NCBI RefSeq assembly: GCF_018224955.1
Contig: NZ_JAGTUU010000013.1
Location: 1-64,000, forward strand
Direction: 5' to 3'
From: Thetidibacter halocola
Lineage (GTDB): Bacteria; Pseudomonadota; Alphaproteobacteria; Rhodobacterales; Rhodobacteraceae
DNA: 64,000 nucleotides
The position numbers were made by a program, and so were the translations under genes. The notes under the pieces were generated by a model, which was given only the letters and a program-made list of their open reading frames with translations, did not search any database and was not told the DNA's origin. The number at the start of each line of letters is the position of its first letter. Within the stretch, counting starts at the first letter, position 1. Below, piece by piece: positions 19,301 through 34,300 of this stretch.

Positions 19301-22300
19301 GTCCGGCGGCAGTTTTCAGGGCACCGGCACCTCGCTGGCGGTGGGTGGCGTCATCAGCGCCAACCGCACGCTCGCCGCGGCCGAGGCGTCCATCCTCTCC
19401 AGCACCATCACCGCCGAGACGGCGACCAATCCGGGCGTCCGCGTCACCGCAGTGAACGACGCGACGATGGACGCGACGACGCTCAACGCGCTGAACAGCG
19501 GCGACACGGCGCAGGGCGCCTCGCTGGCCTTCAACACGCTGGGCTGGAAATCGCCCTCGATCCTGTTCGACGCGATCGAGACGATGATCGGTGACACGTT
19601 TGCCTCTGACCTGCTGAATTTCGACGTGGGATCCGGCGCTCGCGCCGTGGTCGAGAACAGCCAGGTCGACACGACCGGCCGCGTTGATGTCACCGCCGAC
19701 AACACCATCGCCTTCAACGCGACCGTGTCCAACGCCGCCATTTCCGAGGCGTCGGCGCTGTTCAACGCCACCGGCAAGGGGCAGGGCGCGGTCGTCTCGT
19801 CGAACCGCGTCTCGACCTATGCCGAGGCCTGGATCACCGAGACCGGCTCGCGCACCGTTAACGCCGATGCCGGCGTGCTGGTGCAGGCTGACGACCTGGC
19901 CGTGTCGAACGCCAACACGACCATCGTCACCGCCAGCTCGACCGCCAATACCGGCGGTCTCGACGTGTTGCAGGAGACGGTCAACGACGTCCTCGCCGCG
20001 CGCTTCGACACCGGCGACGGCGAGAAGGTCGTCAACCTGGGCGATCGGGTGCGCCTGGCCGACGATTACGAGGGCGGCGGCAACGCCGGCAGCGTCTATG
20101 AATATCTCGGCCCGCTGGTCACCGATGCCGACCGGATCGACCTGGGGATCGAGGATTACTCGGTCACCGACCTCTGGAAAGAGGTGCGCGAGGCGCAGGT
20201 CATTCCGCAGGGGCTGAACGTCAGCCCGTCCGACAGCAAGGCGCTGTCTCTGATGTTCGCGCTGAACGATTTCCGCAGCGGTGCGCTGGCCAAGATCGAC
20301 GGTGCCGACGTGACGACGCAAGGCGCGGGCGCCGTCGAGGTGCGCGCGACCGAAAACGCGTCGCTGGACGTCACCGTGGATGGCACGACGACATCCTCGG
20401 GCGGCAACTCGTTCGCCAATACCGACAATGGCGGCACCAGCCAGGGAATCGGCGGCGTGCTGGCGACGAACAGCCTTGTCGCGTCGGTCGAGGCCTATGT
20501 CGCGGGCAGCCGGATCGACACCGGCACCGGCGGCGTGATCGTCGATGCCGACAACACCGCCACGATGATCGCCAAGACCCAGTCGATGGTCGAGACCGGG
20601 GCCGAGTCGATCAACATCGTCCTCGCCTTCAACAACCTCGGCTGGGACATGCGGTCGTTCCTGATCCAGGGGATCGAGACGATCATCGGCAATACCGAGT
20701 TCTCGGAATTCCTCGACAGCCAGGACGGCATCAGCACCAAGGCCTGGATCACCGACAGCACCATCTTCAGCGATGGTGGCGTCAGCGTGACGGCGGACAA
20801 TGCCGCGACGCTGGATGCGACCATGACCAACGCGGCGACCACCGCCGCCGCGGCCCTGTTCGGCGCCGACGGGATGAGTCTGTCCGCGGGCCTTGCCTCG
20901 AACAAGGCGGCCTCCAGCGCGACGGCCTGGATCGGCCGCGAGGCCGACGACGGCTCGCTGGCGACGCATGACACGACCATCGACGCCGATGGCGCGGTCG
21001 TGGTCAGCGCCAAGGACGACAGCGGGCTCAAGAGCGTCACCAACCTGAAGTCCATGTCGACCCAGAGTAATGACGGCGGCAGCAGCATCCTTGACGATTT
21101 CATCAACGATGCGGCGAACGACATCGCCTATACCACCCTGTCCGAGAAGGACGCGACCGGCACCGTCGACCTGGTGTTCGGCGACATCGTTCTGGTGGAT
21201 TCCGGCTTCTCGGATGCCGACCTGATCGGCAACCGCTATCAATACATGGGCACCGCGACGACCGGCGCGGGCACCGACCTGTCGGGCGAGGATTTCACCG
21301 ACAAGGGATTCTGGAAGCTCGTAACCGACACGAACCTGATCCCCGTCGCCATCGCCAAGGCGGGACTCAAGGCCGCGGGCCTCGGCACCGGCAAGAGCCA
21401 GGCTTTTGGCGGCCTGATCTCGCTCAACGACATGCGCGCGGGGGCGGATGCCTTTGTCGCGGATGCGCGGATCGACACCACGGCGGGCGGCGTTTCGGTC
21501 ACGGCCGATCTTTCGGTGACGCATGACGCGACCGACAGTTCCGACGTGTCGACCAACGGCAAGGGCGGCGAATACGGCAAGACGACCGACGACCAGGGCA
21601 ACGAACAGCCCAGCAAGCTGGGTGCGGTCAACGGCATCTTGGCCACCAACTACCTGCAGGGCGGTGCAAGCGCGCGGGTCCATGACACGGTGATCGAGCA
21701 GGCCGACGGCACCGCCATCGGCGGCGATGTCACGGTCGAGGCGCAGAACACCAGCGACTTCCGGGCGATCACGACCTCGTCGATCAGCGCCGCGGCTGGC
21801 GACGCCTTCGGGTTTACCATCGCGTTCAACGCCATCGGCTATGGCTCGCCCGCGAAGAACGTGCTGCTCAACGCCTTCGAGGCGCTGATCGGCGACGACA
21901 TCTTCAGCGACCTGATCGACGGGGCGCTTGGCGAGGGGCCGGAAACCTACGCGCAGGCCTACATCACCGATGCCCGCGTCAAGGCGACGGGCAATGTCGA
22001 GGTCTCGGCGATCAACGCCGTGACCGTCCATGCCACCGTCGGCGCGGACACGGTCGCGACCGCCAAGTCGACTTTCGCGATCTCGAAATCCGCCGGTGCC
22101 TCGGGCATGGCGGCGACCGGGTTGCTGGCGTCCAACCGGATGCAGAGCCAGACCGAGGCCTGGATCGGCCAGGCGGGCAATCAGACCATCGTCGAGGCCG
22201 GCAAGGCCGTGATCGTCGATGCCGAGGAGACGGCGTTCTTCCGGGTCGACAGCTCGATGATCAACGAGCAGTCCAGCACCAGCGACGTCAGCGCGCTGGC

Positions 22301-25300
22301 CCAGGTCGTCGACACCTTCACCGACACGGAATACCGCTACACCACGAATTCGGGCGAACAGCTGGTCAGCAGCTTCGTCTCCTTCGGCTTTGACACCAAG
22401 GAAGGCGTTGATATCAGCGACATCGCCTCGGCCTCGTTGCGCGGCACGATCGTGCGCGGCGATGACGGGCGGCTTTGGGAATACATCGGCGTCGCGGGTG
22501 CGGAAATCGTCGACCTCGGGTCGGTGGACTTCGAAGGCGTCGATGCGCTCGACTGGCTCGAGGTCACCGCGACCGACTATGCCGACATCCTGTTCCCGGG
22601 CATCGGCAACCTGACGGATTCGGATTCCAAGTCCTATGGCGGGCTGGTGCTGCTGAACAAGGCCAAGGCCGGTGTCAGCGCCCGCATCGACAGCTCCACC
22701 GTCACCGCGAAGGATGGCGAGATCTCTGTCTTCGCGAACGAAAGCGCGGCCATGCTGGCCGATGCGCTCAGCCGCGTGTCCTCGTCGGGCGGTTCGGCCT
22801 TTGGCACGGGTGACTCGCTGGCGGCCAACGGCCAGATCGTGACCAATGGCCTGATGGCCTCGGCCGAGGCCTATATCACGAACAGCACCGTCACCGCCCA
22901 GAACATCGCCGGCGGCGACGACCTGGATGGCGACGTGCGCGTGCGCGCCGTGCAGGACGCGCAGATGGACGCGACCCTGAATGCCGAGACGCTGACCGGT
23001 GCGGATGGCTTTGGCGTCACCTTTGCCTTCAACACCCTGGGCTGGGACACGCAGAACGTCCTGTTCAACGCGCTTGACGTGTTCCTGGGCGGCATGATCC
23101 AGCAGGCCTCGTCCGAGGTCGACGGGTTCGACAATTCCGAGGCCTCGACCGCGACGGCTTATATCCGCAACAGCGCCGTCACCGCGGCGGATGACGTGTC
23201 CGTCACCGCCGACAACCAGGCCCGGTTCAACGCCACGGTCGCCAACACCACCGACAGCACCGCCTCGGCGCTGTTCGATGCCAAGGGCAAGGCGCTTGGC
23301 ACGATCATCAGCTCGAACAAGGTCAATAGCGGCGCCTATGCCTATATCGTCGAAACGGGCACCATCCGCACGGTTTCCTCCGGCGGCGCGGTCACGGTGC
23401 GCGCGCAGGACCTGACGCAGCACTTCTCGAACACCAAGCTGGTGGTGTCCTCGACCACCACCAATGACGGTGGCGTCGCAGTCGTCCAGGAAACGCTGAA
23501 CGACCTGACGCTGGCCGATTACCCGGCCACCAACACCGCCGGCGAGAACGAATTCGTGCTGAAATTCGGCGACCGGGTGCGCCTGTCGGACGATTATGCC
23601 CAGGGTGGCGACGCGGGCGCGGTCTATGTCTATCTCGGGCCGGACCTCGATACGACGGTCGACCTGTCGACCATCGACTACGGCAATCTCGACGAATGGA
23701 AGCAGTCCTTCGAGACCAGCATCCTGCCGACGGGCCTGAACGTGACCGGGTCGGACAGCGTGGCCTTCGGCGGGCTTGTCGTCCTGAACGACCTGGCCAC
23801 CGAGACCGAGGCCCGCATCGAGGGCGTCGACCTGGACGCGGGCACGGCCGGCGTGACCGTCGAGGCGATCGAAAACGCGCTGATGGACGCGACGGTGGAT
23901 TCCGGCGTCTCGTCCTCGGGCGGCTCGCTCGACGGGCAGGGCAAGTCCGAAGCCTACAACATCCTGCTGGCCACCAACGTGGTCAACGCCGACAGCACCG
24001 CCGAGATCGCGGGCAGCGATGTCGAGACCAGTGGCGACGTGACGGTGAATGCGGTCAACAGCGCGCGGCTGAACGCCACGACGCTCAGCACCACCAGCAC
24101 TGGCGACACCGGGGCGGGCTTTGCCATCGCGTTCAACAGCGTCGGCTGGGCGCCGACCAACGTCTTCTTCAACCTGATCGACACGATCATCGGCGATCCA
24201 ATCATCCAGGAAAACGTCGACGGTGTCTGGGGCGGCCAGACCAATGTCGACACCTTCGCCAAGATTACCGATTCCGACGTGGATGCCGATGGCGCGGTCA
24301 GCGTGACGGCCAGCAACGAGGCGGTGATCCTCGCCACGATGACAAACGAGTCGACCTCGGCCGCGTCGGCGCTGGTCAATGCCTCGGGCACCGCCATCGG
24401 CGGGGTCATCACCTCGAACAAGGTGGCTTCCAACACCGAGGCCAGCATCACCCACAGCCAGGCGAACCGCAACCTGCCGGCCTCGGCCCGGGTGCTGGGC
24501 GACGACGGCGTGACGGTCGAGGCGACCGAAACCGCGACCATCGACAGCAGCGTGTCCCTCAAGGCAATCTCGACGGTGCAGAACGATGGCGGCCTGTCCA
24601 TCGCGGCCGGCCTGATCGACAGCTATGCGCGGGAATACCGGTTCACCGACAGCTCTGGCGAACGGTTCGTCGTGGTCGGCGACAAGATCCGGCTGGGCAG
24701 CGCGTTCGGCGCCGACGAGGGCCGCATTTTCCGCTTCAACGGCACCAGTTTCGGTGGGCTGAACGTTGACAAGGGCGTGACGGACGCGATCGCCAACGTG
24801 CTCAACTCGGTGCCGCTGCCTCCGGGGCTTGCGGCGGACGAGGGCGTGCTGATCGATCTGTCGGCGCTGACGCTGGCCGATTTCACCGACGCCGCCAGCG
24901 ACTGGACCGAGATCATCGATTTCGGCGTGTCCGACCTGCTGGACCTGGTGAACACCAACATCACCGCCTCGGATTCCACCGCCGTGGGCGGCATGGTCAC
25001 GATGAACGACCTGCGCGGCGGCGTGACGGCAAAGATCTCCGGGATCAACGCGACATCGCAGGACGGCGACATCCGCATCGCCGCCCGGGAGAATGCGACG
25101 CTGATCGCGATCAACGAGTCCATCGTGGAATCCGACGGCAACAGCTATTTCGCCGAAGGGTCTTCGCTGGGCGTGAACGCGGTCATCTCGACCAACAACA
25201 TGCTGTCGGGCGCGGTGGCCAGCGCCGAGAATGCCGACCTGACCACGGTCAATTCCGGTGACATTACCATCGAGGGTCTGAACCGCTCGACGCTGACGGC

Positions 25301-28300
25301 CTCGATCAACAACGAGACCTCGACCAACGGCACGGGCGTGGGCGTCACGCTGGCCTTCTCGGCCGTGGGCTATGACAGCCAGAACATCCTGTTCAACGCG
25401 CTCGACACGATCTTCGGCACCTCCATCGCCACGGCGAACCCGGTGGACATGATCGCCAAGGCGACCGGATCGAACCTGCGGGCGGCGGGCGACATTTCCG
25501 TGACCGCGACCAACGCCGCGACGCTGGAAAGCCAGGTGCTGACCTCGGCCGTGTCGATCAATCCGGGCGTCGTGGGCGACCGCGACGCGATCTCGATCGC
25601 CGGCAACGTGGCGCGCAACGCGCTGGCGATGAACACGCAGGCGTTGATCGAGTCCGCGACCACGGTGAACGCGGGCGGCAACCTGACCGTCTCGGCCTCG
25701 AGCAACGGGCCCGACCTGGTCGATCCCGAGCAGGGCACCATCCGGTCCTCGGTCGTGGCGCCGGCCATCGCCATCGGCGCCTCCGCCGGCGGCAAGAGCA
25801 CGGCGATCTCGGTCGGCCTGAGCGTCGCCCGGAACGAGATCGAGGCGAATACCGAGGCGGCGATCAAGAACGTCACCACCGTGAACGCCGGCGGCAACCT
25901 GTCGGTTACGGCGGACAACGCGTCCAGCATCGCCACGACCTCGGCGGCCTCGGCCATCGCGGCCAGCGTCTCGACCAGCTCGACCGCGTTCGGCGTGTCG
26001 GGCGGGGGCGCGACGGCGGTCAACTCGATCTTCTCGACCGTCAAGGCGCATGTCGACAATGCCACCGTCACCGTGGGCGACGATATCGACAACGACATCG
26101 GCACGCTGACCATCCGCGCGACCGACAGTTCCGACATCGACGCGACCGTGACCGCCTCGGCGTTCAACTTCTCGGGCAGCCTTGCGGGCAACGCGACGGG
26201 CATCGCCATCGGCGTCGCCATCGCGCGCAACTTCATCGGCTGGGACGAATACGACTTCAGCGGCGATCCGTCGCCGAAGTCCGACCCGGCAGCCTCGGTC
26301 GAGGCCTACATCACCGGATCGTCGGTGACGGCGGACGAGGAGATCGACCTCAGCGCCACGACGACCAGCACGATCGACGCGCTGCTGGCCTCGGTTGCGG
26401 TTGCGGTCGCAGCGAGCGCTTCGGGCAACGCCACGGGCGTCGCGGTGGGCGGCCTGGTGGCCGAGAACAGCATCGGCCGCGACACCCGCGCCTATGTCGA
26501 GAACGGCGCCCTGCTGCGCTCGGATTACGAGGGCATCAACGTCACCGCCACGGACAGCGCGACGATCACCGCCTCGGCGGTTGCGGTTTCGGCCACGGCA
26601 TCCATCGGCAGCAGCAACGCGACCAGCGTCTCGATCTCGCTGGTTCTGGTGTTCAACAACATCGAGAACCTGATCGAGGCCTATATCCGCAACGTCACGA
26701 ATGTGCAGAGCGATGGCGACATCACCATATCGGCACGCAACGATTCGACCATCACCGCCATCGGCGCGGCCGTGTCGATCTCGGCGGCGGCGGGGCTGGG
26801 CGGCCGGTCCATCGCGGTCTCGGGCGGCGGCGCGCTGGTCAAGAACAGCATCGACAACGACGCGATCGCAGAGATCGACGGCGCCGACATCGAGACCGAT
26901 ATCCGCAACGACGGCGGCGACGGCGATGTCGAAGTCACCGCGACCTTCGCGGGCCGCATCGACGCCACCGTGGCCGCGGTGCAGGCGGCGATTGCCGCGG
27001 GGTCCAGCACCTCGGCGGCGGTGTCGGTCGGCGCGGGCATCGCGCTCAATGCCATCGAGGACGATTCCGGCCAGAACGCGATTCACGCGATCATCCGCAA
27101 CACCGAGATCGACGCGGGCGACGTCACCGTCACTGCGATCTCGGACGCCCAGATCCAGGCGATCGTGGTGGCGGCCTCGGTCGCGTTGGGGATCGGCAGC
27201 ACCGGCGTCGCGGTCAGCGCGGTGGGCTCTGTCGCGACGAACCGCATCCGCAACGACGTGAAGGCGATGATCGACGGCGACCGCAGCGGGTCGACGGCCG
27301 GAATCCGCGCCGCAAACGTCACTGTCGGGGTCGAGGACAGCGGCAGCATCGACAGCTACGCCTTTGGCGCGGCGGTGGCCGCGGCCTTTGGCAGCACGGC
27401 GGTCAGCGTGCCCATCGGCGTGTCCTTCGCGCTGAACGAGATCGGCAACACGGCCTATGCCGGCATTGCCAACGTGAACGACACGCTGCGCGCCACCGGC
27501 ACCGTCGAGGTGACGGGCACGCAGGATGCCGAAATCCAGGCCCTGACCGCTGCGGCGGCCTTTGCCGTTGCCGTCGGTTCGACCGGCGTGGGCGTGTCGG
27601 GCGGCGGCGCCGTCGCGATCAACACCATCACCTCGGACCTGACGGCCGAGATCCTGTCCAGCGACATCGACGCGGATGGCGACGTGACGGTCAGCGCGCT
27701 GGCCAACGGCTCGATCGAGGCGGCGACCGTCGCGCTGGCGCTGTCCGTTGCCGCCGGTTCAACCGGCGTGGGCGTGGCCATCGGCGCATCGGTGGTCATC
27801 AACGATATCGGGTTCACCGGAGACCGCTCGGATTCCGACCCGGGCAACTGGACGCTCAGCCGCGATGGCGCGGGCGTGAAGGCGCTGGTGACGAACAGTG
27901 CCGTCACGACCGACGGCGTTCTGAGCGTCACAGCCGACAGCACGCAGACCATCGATGCGCTGACCGCGGCGGCCTCTGTCGCCATCGCGGCCGGATCGAC
28001 CGGCGTGGGCGCGGCGGGCTCGGGCGTCTATTCGCAGAACAACATCGCGGTCGACGTGGCGGCGGTCATCAGCGGGGCAGGGGCTACGGGCACCGACGAC
28101 GCCACGCTGGATGCCGACCGCATCGTGATCCGCGCGCAGGACACGTCCAGCATCGACGCGCTCAGCGCCTCGGCCTCTGTCGCGGCGGCCTTCGGGGCGA
28201 CCGGCGTGGCGGTGTCGGTGGGGCTGGCCTTTGCCAACAACCGAATCGAATCCGTGATCGACGCTGGCATCGCCGACATGGACCGCGTGACCACGACGGA

Positions 28301-31300
28301 CGTGGACGGCGTGGCCGACATCGCGATCTCGGCGATCGACGGAACCGCCATCTCGTCGCTGACCGCAGCGGCAGCGCTGGCCTTCTCTGCCGGGCAGACG
28401 GGCGTTTCCGTGTCGGGCGGCGGCGCGTTTGCCTTCAACTCGATCCAGACCGACGTGCATGCCTTCATCGATCGCTCGGATGTCGAGGCGGATGGCGCGA
28501 TCTCTGTCACCGCGGATGCGACCGGCTCGATCGACGCCATCGTGTTGGCGGTCGCCGCGGCCGCGGCCTTTGGCCAGACCGGCATCGGCGTGGCCCTGGG
28601 CGCCGCCGTCGCGATCAACGACATCGGCTACCTGGGCATTCGCAACGACAGCGATCCCGAAGACTGGATCACCCAGCGCCAGAGCGCGGGCGTGCAGGCC
28701 CGGATCAGCGACAGCACGGTCGAGACCGATGGCGCGCTGAGTGTCCGGGCCACCGCGGACCAGCGCATCGACGCCATCGTGAACGCGGGCGCGGTCGCCA
28801 TCGCCGCCGGCCAGGTGGGCGTTGCCGTCGCCGGGTCGGGCGTGTTCGTGAACAACAACATCGGCACCGATGTGTCCGCGGTCATCACCGGGCTGAACCG
28901 CACTGCCACGGTCGAGGCCGACACGATCGACATCGACGCCTCGAACGACTCGGCCATCCGGTCGCTGGCCGGCGCGGCCGCGGTCTCGGCCGCAGTGGGC
29001 CAGGTCGGCGTCGCCGTCTCGATCGGCGTCTCGATCAGTTACAACCTCATTTCCAGCACGGTCGAGGCCGGCATCGCGCACCTGGATTCCATCGTCACCG
29101 ATGGTGGCAACGACGCGCCCGACCTGTCGATCCGGGCCAAGGACAGTGCCACGATCGACGCCATCGGCGTCGCGGCAAGCCTTGCCGCGGGCTTTGGCCA
29201 GGCGGGCGTGGCCGTGTCCGGCGCGGGCGCGGTCGTGACCAACGACATCCTTACCGGGGTCGAGGCCTTCATCCGCCAGACCACGACCGGCAGCATCGCC
29301 GGCGACGTGGTGATCGAGGCAGAGTCCACCTCGCAGATCAACGCGCTGGCCGGTGCGGCCTCGGTCGCGGTGGCGGGCGGGTTCGTTGGCGTGGGCGTCG
29401 CCATCGGCGCGGCCTTTGCCACCAACAACATCGGTTTCGCGCTGGGGATCGACCCCGAGGGCACGCTGGTCGCGCAGACCGCGCTGGTGCACGCCTATGT
29501 CGAGGACAGCAGCCTGACCATCGCGGGCAGCCTGAGCATCGACGCCGAGTCCGATCAGGGCATCCTGGCCGCCGTGGACACGGCGTCGGTCGGCGTGGCG
29601 GCGGGTGCGGTGGGCGTCGCCGCCGCCGGTTCGGGCGTCTTCGTGGTGAACAACATCGCCGTGGATGCGGCGGCCTATATCGACGGCTCTGCCAATGGCG
29701 GGCGCGGCGACATCGGCACCGCCGACAACGTCACCGCACGCTCGATCACCATCGAGGCCGACGACACGTCCAGCATCGAGGCGCAGGCCGGCGCGGTGGC
29801 GATCACCCTTGCGGTCGGCTTCTATGCCGGGGTGTCGGTTTCGCTGGCGGGCACGGTCGCGATGAACGCGATCTCGTCGACGACGCGGGCCTACATCACC
29901 GACGCGGGCAACATCACAAGCACGGCGGGCGGCATCACCGTCGACGCCTCCGCCGATGCGCAGATCGACGCTCTGGCGCTGGCGGCCTCCTTCGCGGCGG
30001 GCTTTGCGGCCTTTGGCGGCGTGGCGATTGCCGGTGCGGGCGCGGGCGCGGTCAACCTGATCAATTCCGACGCGCTGGCCTTTGTCATCGGCAGCGACCT
30101 GTCGGCGACCAATGGCGGCGTGACCGTCAGCGCCGACAACAGCTCGGGCATCAACGCGCTGATCAGCGCCGCGGCGGCCGCCATCGGTGGCGGGATCGGC
30201 GGCGTTGGCGCGGCGATCGGCATTTCCATCGCGCATAACTACGTCGGCTATGGCCTGACCTATGTCGAGAATGATGACGGCATCGACGTCGGCGATGCCT
30301 TCCTGGGCGAGGCCCTGACGGCCGCCTGGATCGAGGACAGCGACGTGATCGCCACAGGCGCGGTCACGGTCGACGCGGATTCGATCATGACGATCAACGC
30401 AGCCGTGGCCTCGATTTCGGCCGCGCTTGGCGTGGGTGGGGTCGGTTTCGGCGCTGCGGGCGCCGGATCGAACGTGGTGAACCTGATCGGCGGCAAGACC
30501 ATGGCGCGGATCGACGGCAGCCGCACCATCGGCGACGAGGATGCCGACGACCGGCTGAGCGCAAGTTCGGTCACGGTCGACGCGCAGGACATCTCGACCA
30601 TCAACGCAGCCGCCGGAGCGGCGGCGATCAGCGCCGCCCTGGGTGGCGCCGCGGTGACCCTGTCCATCGCGGTCTCGCTGGCCAGCAACCAGATCGAGAC
30701 GGTCGTCGAGGCCATGATCGTCGACATGGACGAAGTTGCCGCCACCAGCGGCAGCGTCACCGTGAGAGCGGCCGAAAACGCCTCGATCTCGGCCATCTCG
30801 GCTGCGGCGGGCCTTGCGGCCTCGTTCAGCATCGGCGGAGGGATCTCGATTGCCGGTGCCGGTGCGGACGCCTCCAACGTGATCCTGACCGATGTCGACG
30901 CCCGCATTGCCGGCAGCACCGTGACGGCCAGCGACGACGTGATCGTGTCGGCCATTCATGCCGCAAGCATCACGTCGCGGATCATCTCGGCGGCGGCCTC
31001 GGTCGGCGTGGGCGCGGTGGGCATCGGCGCCTCGATCGGGTCGGGCACGGCGCGGAACTTCATCGGTTACAACGCGCTTGGCCAGGACCTGGCGGGCAAG
31101 GGCTCGGCCATGGCCCGGATCGGCAGCTCGCAGATCACCGCGGGCGACCTGGTGCGCGTGGCGGCCGATGTCGACAACACCATCCTGTCCGACGTGGCGA
31201 CCGGCGCGGTCGCCATTGCGGGCGGCGCGTTTGCCGGCGCGGTCAGCGGCGCCTTCTCGGCCTCGGTCAACCTGGTGGGCTTCGACACCAATGCGGAAAT

Positions 31301-34300
31301 CGTCGCAAGCAGCGGCACGCTGAGCGCCGGGCGGGTCCAGGTCGATGCGGATGACCGCAGCACGATCAACGCGCGCGTCGCGGCGGCTTCGGTCTCGGCT
31401 GCGGTCGGCCTGATCGGCGCGGCGATCTCGATCGGCGGCGCTGTCGCCACCAACGCCATCGACAACCAGGTGACGGCACGCGTCACGGGCACGGCGCTGA
31501 ACGTCGCGGGCGACGTCACCATCACGGCACGCGAGAACGCGACCACCAACGCGCTGGCGGCAGCGGCCACCATCGCGGCGAACTTCTCGATCGGTCCGAC
31601 CATCGCGGGCGGCGCGGCCGAGGCGACGAACACCAACACCACCGTCACCCAGGCCTTCCTTGTCGCGAACAACCGCACCGTCGAGATCGGCGGTGACCTG
31701 ACGGTGAACGCGAACAGCCTTGCCACGACCTCGACGATCACCGGATCGGCCACCGTGGCGGCGGGCATCTTCTCGTTCGCGGCGAACGGCTCTGTCGCGC
31801 TCAGCACGGTCACGCCGACGGCGCGCGCCTATGCCAGCGGCACCAGCATCTTCGTCGGCGGCGATGCCGACATCGTCGCGACGGCGACGCCGCGGGTCAG
31901 CTCGATCGCCTATGGCGTCAGCGGCGGCGCGCTGGCGGTGGGTGTCTCGGCGGCAACGGCGACCAGCTCGCCAACGGTCGAGGCCTATGTCTCTGGCAGG
32001 CTGACGGTCATCGGGTCGCTCGACGTCGGGGCCAGGCTTGCGACACAGGGCAGCTTGCCCGCGGCCAGCACGCTGGCCAGCGCGTCGAGCGGATCGCTCA
32101 TCGGCGTCAACGGCGCCGTCACCATCTCGCGCAGCGCGGGCCTGGTGAAATCCTATGTCCGCGCCGACTCGACGCTGGACGTGGGCAAAGCGATCAACGT
32201 CGTGGCCGAAAGCCGGACCGACCAGAACGCGGTTTCCGACAGCGCGACCATTGCCGGGCTTGCGGGCATCGGCGCGAACATCGTCGAGTCGACCTCGAAC
32301 GTGACGACAGAGGCCTATATCGGCAGCGACGTCACCATCCTGAACGGCGAGGATGTGGGCGGGCTGACCGACGGGCAGGTTTATTACGTCGTCGTCAACG
32401 ACGAGTCGAACCTCCTCGGCTACAGCACCGGCGGCGACACGATCACGCTGAACGCGGGTCTCGACCTGCGCACCAACGACATCATCACCTATTACAACGG
32501 CAGTACCGGGGCCGATATCGGCGGCCTGATCGACGGCACCAGCTATCGCGTGATCAAGACCGGCGCGGCCGGCTACCAGCTGTTCGCGCAGAATTCCGAT
32601 GGCAGCTTCTCGGCGACGCGCGCCAACATCTCCGGTGCCGTCGGCACTGCGGGCCATTTCATCCGCGTGCAGGAACCGCGGACCGTGGGGCTGGTGGATT
32701 CGCTCCGGAAGGCGACCGACCGCGCGACCTATCCGAACCCGCCGCTGATCACGCTGACCGCGCTGGACGTGTCGGGCCTGATGCATTCGCTGACGCCCAG
32801 CTCGTCCTTCGCCAGCGGCGCCTTCCTGTTCGACCCCAGGCTGGATGTGGCCGGCAATCTCATCAACCTGTCGCGCGGCCTAGAGGTCGAGACGGATTAC
32901 ACCTCGGCCACCGGCACGCGCCAGATCGGTTTCGGCGAGACGGTCAAGGTGCTGCCCGGCCATACCGCCGGCGGCACGGTCGGCGAGATCTATGAATTCC
33001 GCCTCGATACGGGCGCCGACCTGGATGGCGACGGCCAGCCGGAGAACTTCCTGAACCTCGCGACCCAGGATTACAGCAATTCCGCGAACTGGCGCCGGGT
33101 GCCGACCGACCTGAACCTGCGCGACGGGCAGGCGGTGGTCTACAACCGCTCGGGCGGCGCGGACGTGACCGTGCAGGCCGTGGGCAACGACATCAACTGG
33201 GGCCGGGCGAACGCGCTGGGAGTCTCTGCGCTGTTCTCGGGCGCGGCCTCGGTGGTCGAGATCGGCGATACCTCGACGACGCGCGCCTATATCGATGATT
33301 ACAGCGACGATGACACGCGCGACATCCGGGCCAACAGCCTGACGATCCGGTCGGTCCATACCTCGAACTTCGACGGCCAGACCGACTCGACCAACGTGGC
33401 GCTGGTGGGTGGTTCGGGCTCGTGGCTGACCTCGGTCATCGACGCGGATGTCGATGCCGATATCGGCGCGAATGTCTCGATCCAGACCGGCGACCTGGAA
33501 ATCTACGCCGACAACAAGGCGCGAAAGAACCTCGTCGCCAGCCGCGGCGACGGCGATTACAACGTCTATGCCGCCTCGGGCGGCGTGGCCTCGGGCAGTG
33601 CCGGCGAGTCCGAGCATTTCCTCTACTATGACACCCGCGCGACCATCGGCGACGGCGCCGTGATCGACGTGGTGGGCAGCGTCTTCAATCCGGGCGACTT
33701 CTTCATCGACGTCTACAACGACTTCGAAGGCACGGACGACGTGAACCTGAATGCCGGTGGCCTGATCTCGGGCGCGGGCGCGGTCTCGCACATCAATGTG
33801 CGGCAGGCCGACAGCACCGCCAGCATCGGGCAGGGCGCGCGCATCACCACGGTGGGCGACATCGACGTGCAGACCCGCACGCGGTCCAACCTGATCGTCG
33901 AGCCGCAGGTCAACACCTATGGCGTGGCGGCAGGCGCCTCGGTGGATGGCGAGATCGAACTCGACATCGCGAACGAGACCCGCGTCGGGCGGGATGCCGT
34001 GCTGGTCGCGGCGGGCGACGTCAACCTGCTGGCGGGCCGCACCCGCGATGGCGCGTTGAACTCGCTGATCCTGACGTCGCATGGCGACGCGCTGAACGCC
34101 TCGGCGGTGCCGATCACCTCGCTGAATTCCGAGGTCTTCCTGGACATCGCGAATTCGGTCGTGGTGGAAAGCTCGAACAACGGGGCGCTGAACCCTGAAA
34201 CCGCGCCGGCCGGCACGATCTTTGTCGGCATCAACGCCGGTGGCGACGTCAACCTGACGGCCGAGGCGCAGGAAACCGGCGACAAGCTGGCCTACGGCAC

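Noticed and set aside
16410-27086. A 3,558-codon open frame on the minus strand inside the giant gene, and similar long ones at 27759-32786, 32880-41489 and 41769-52310
   Set aside because: They are shadows of strongly GC-biased plus-strand codons. Their translations are Arg/Gly/His/Asp-rich with no domain, while the plus frame has clear repeats and RTX motifs throughout.
25560-32330. CRISPR or satellite-like array
   Set aside because: The periodicity exists at protein level with diverged DNA, units are about 200 bases, and the reading frame is open throughout.
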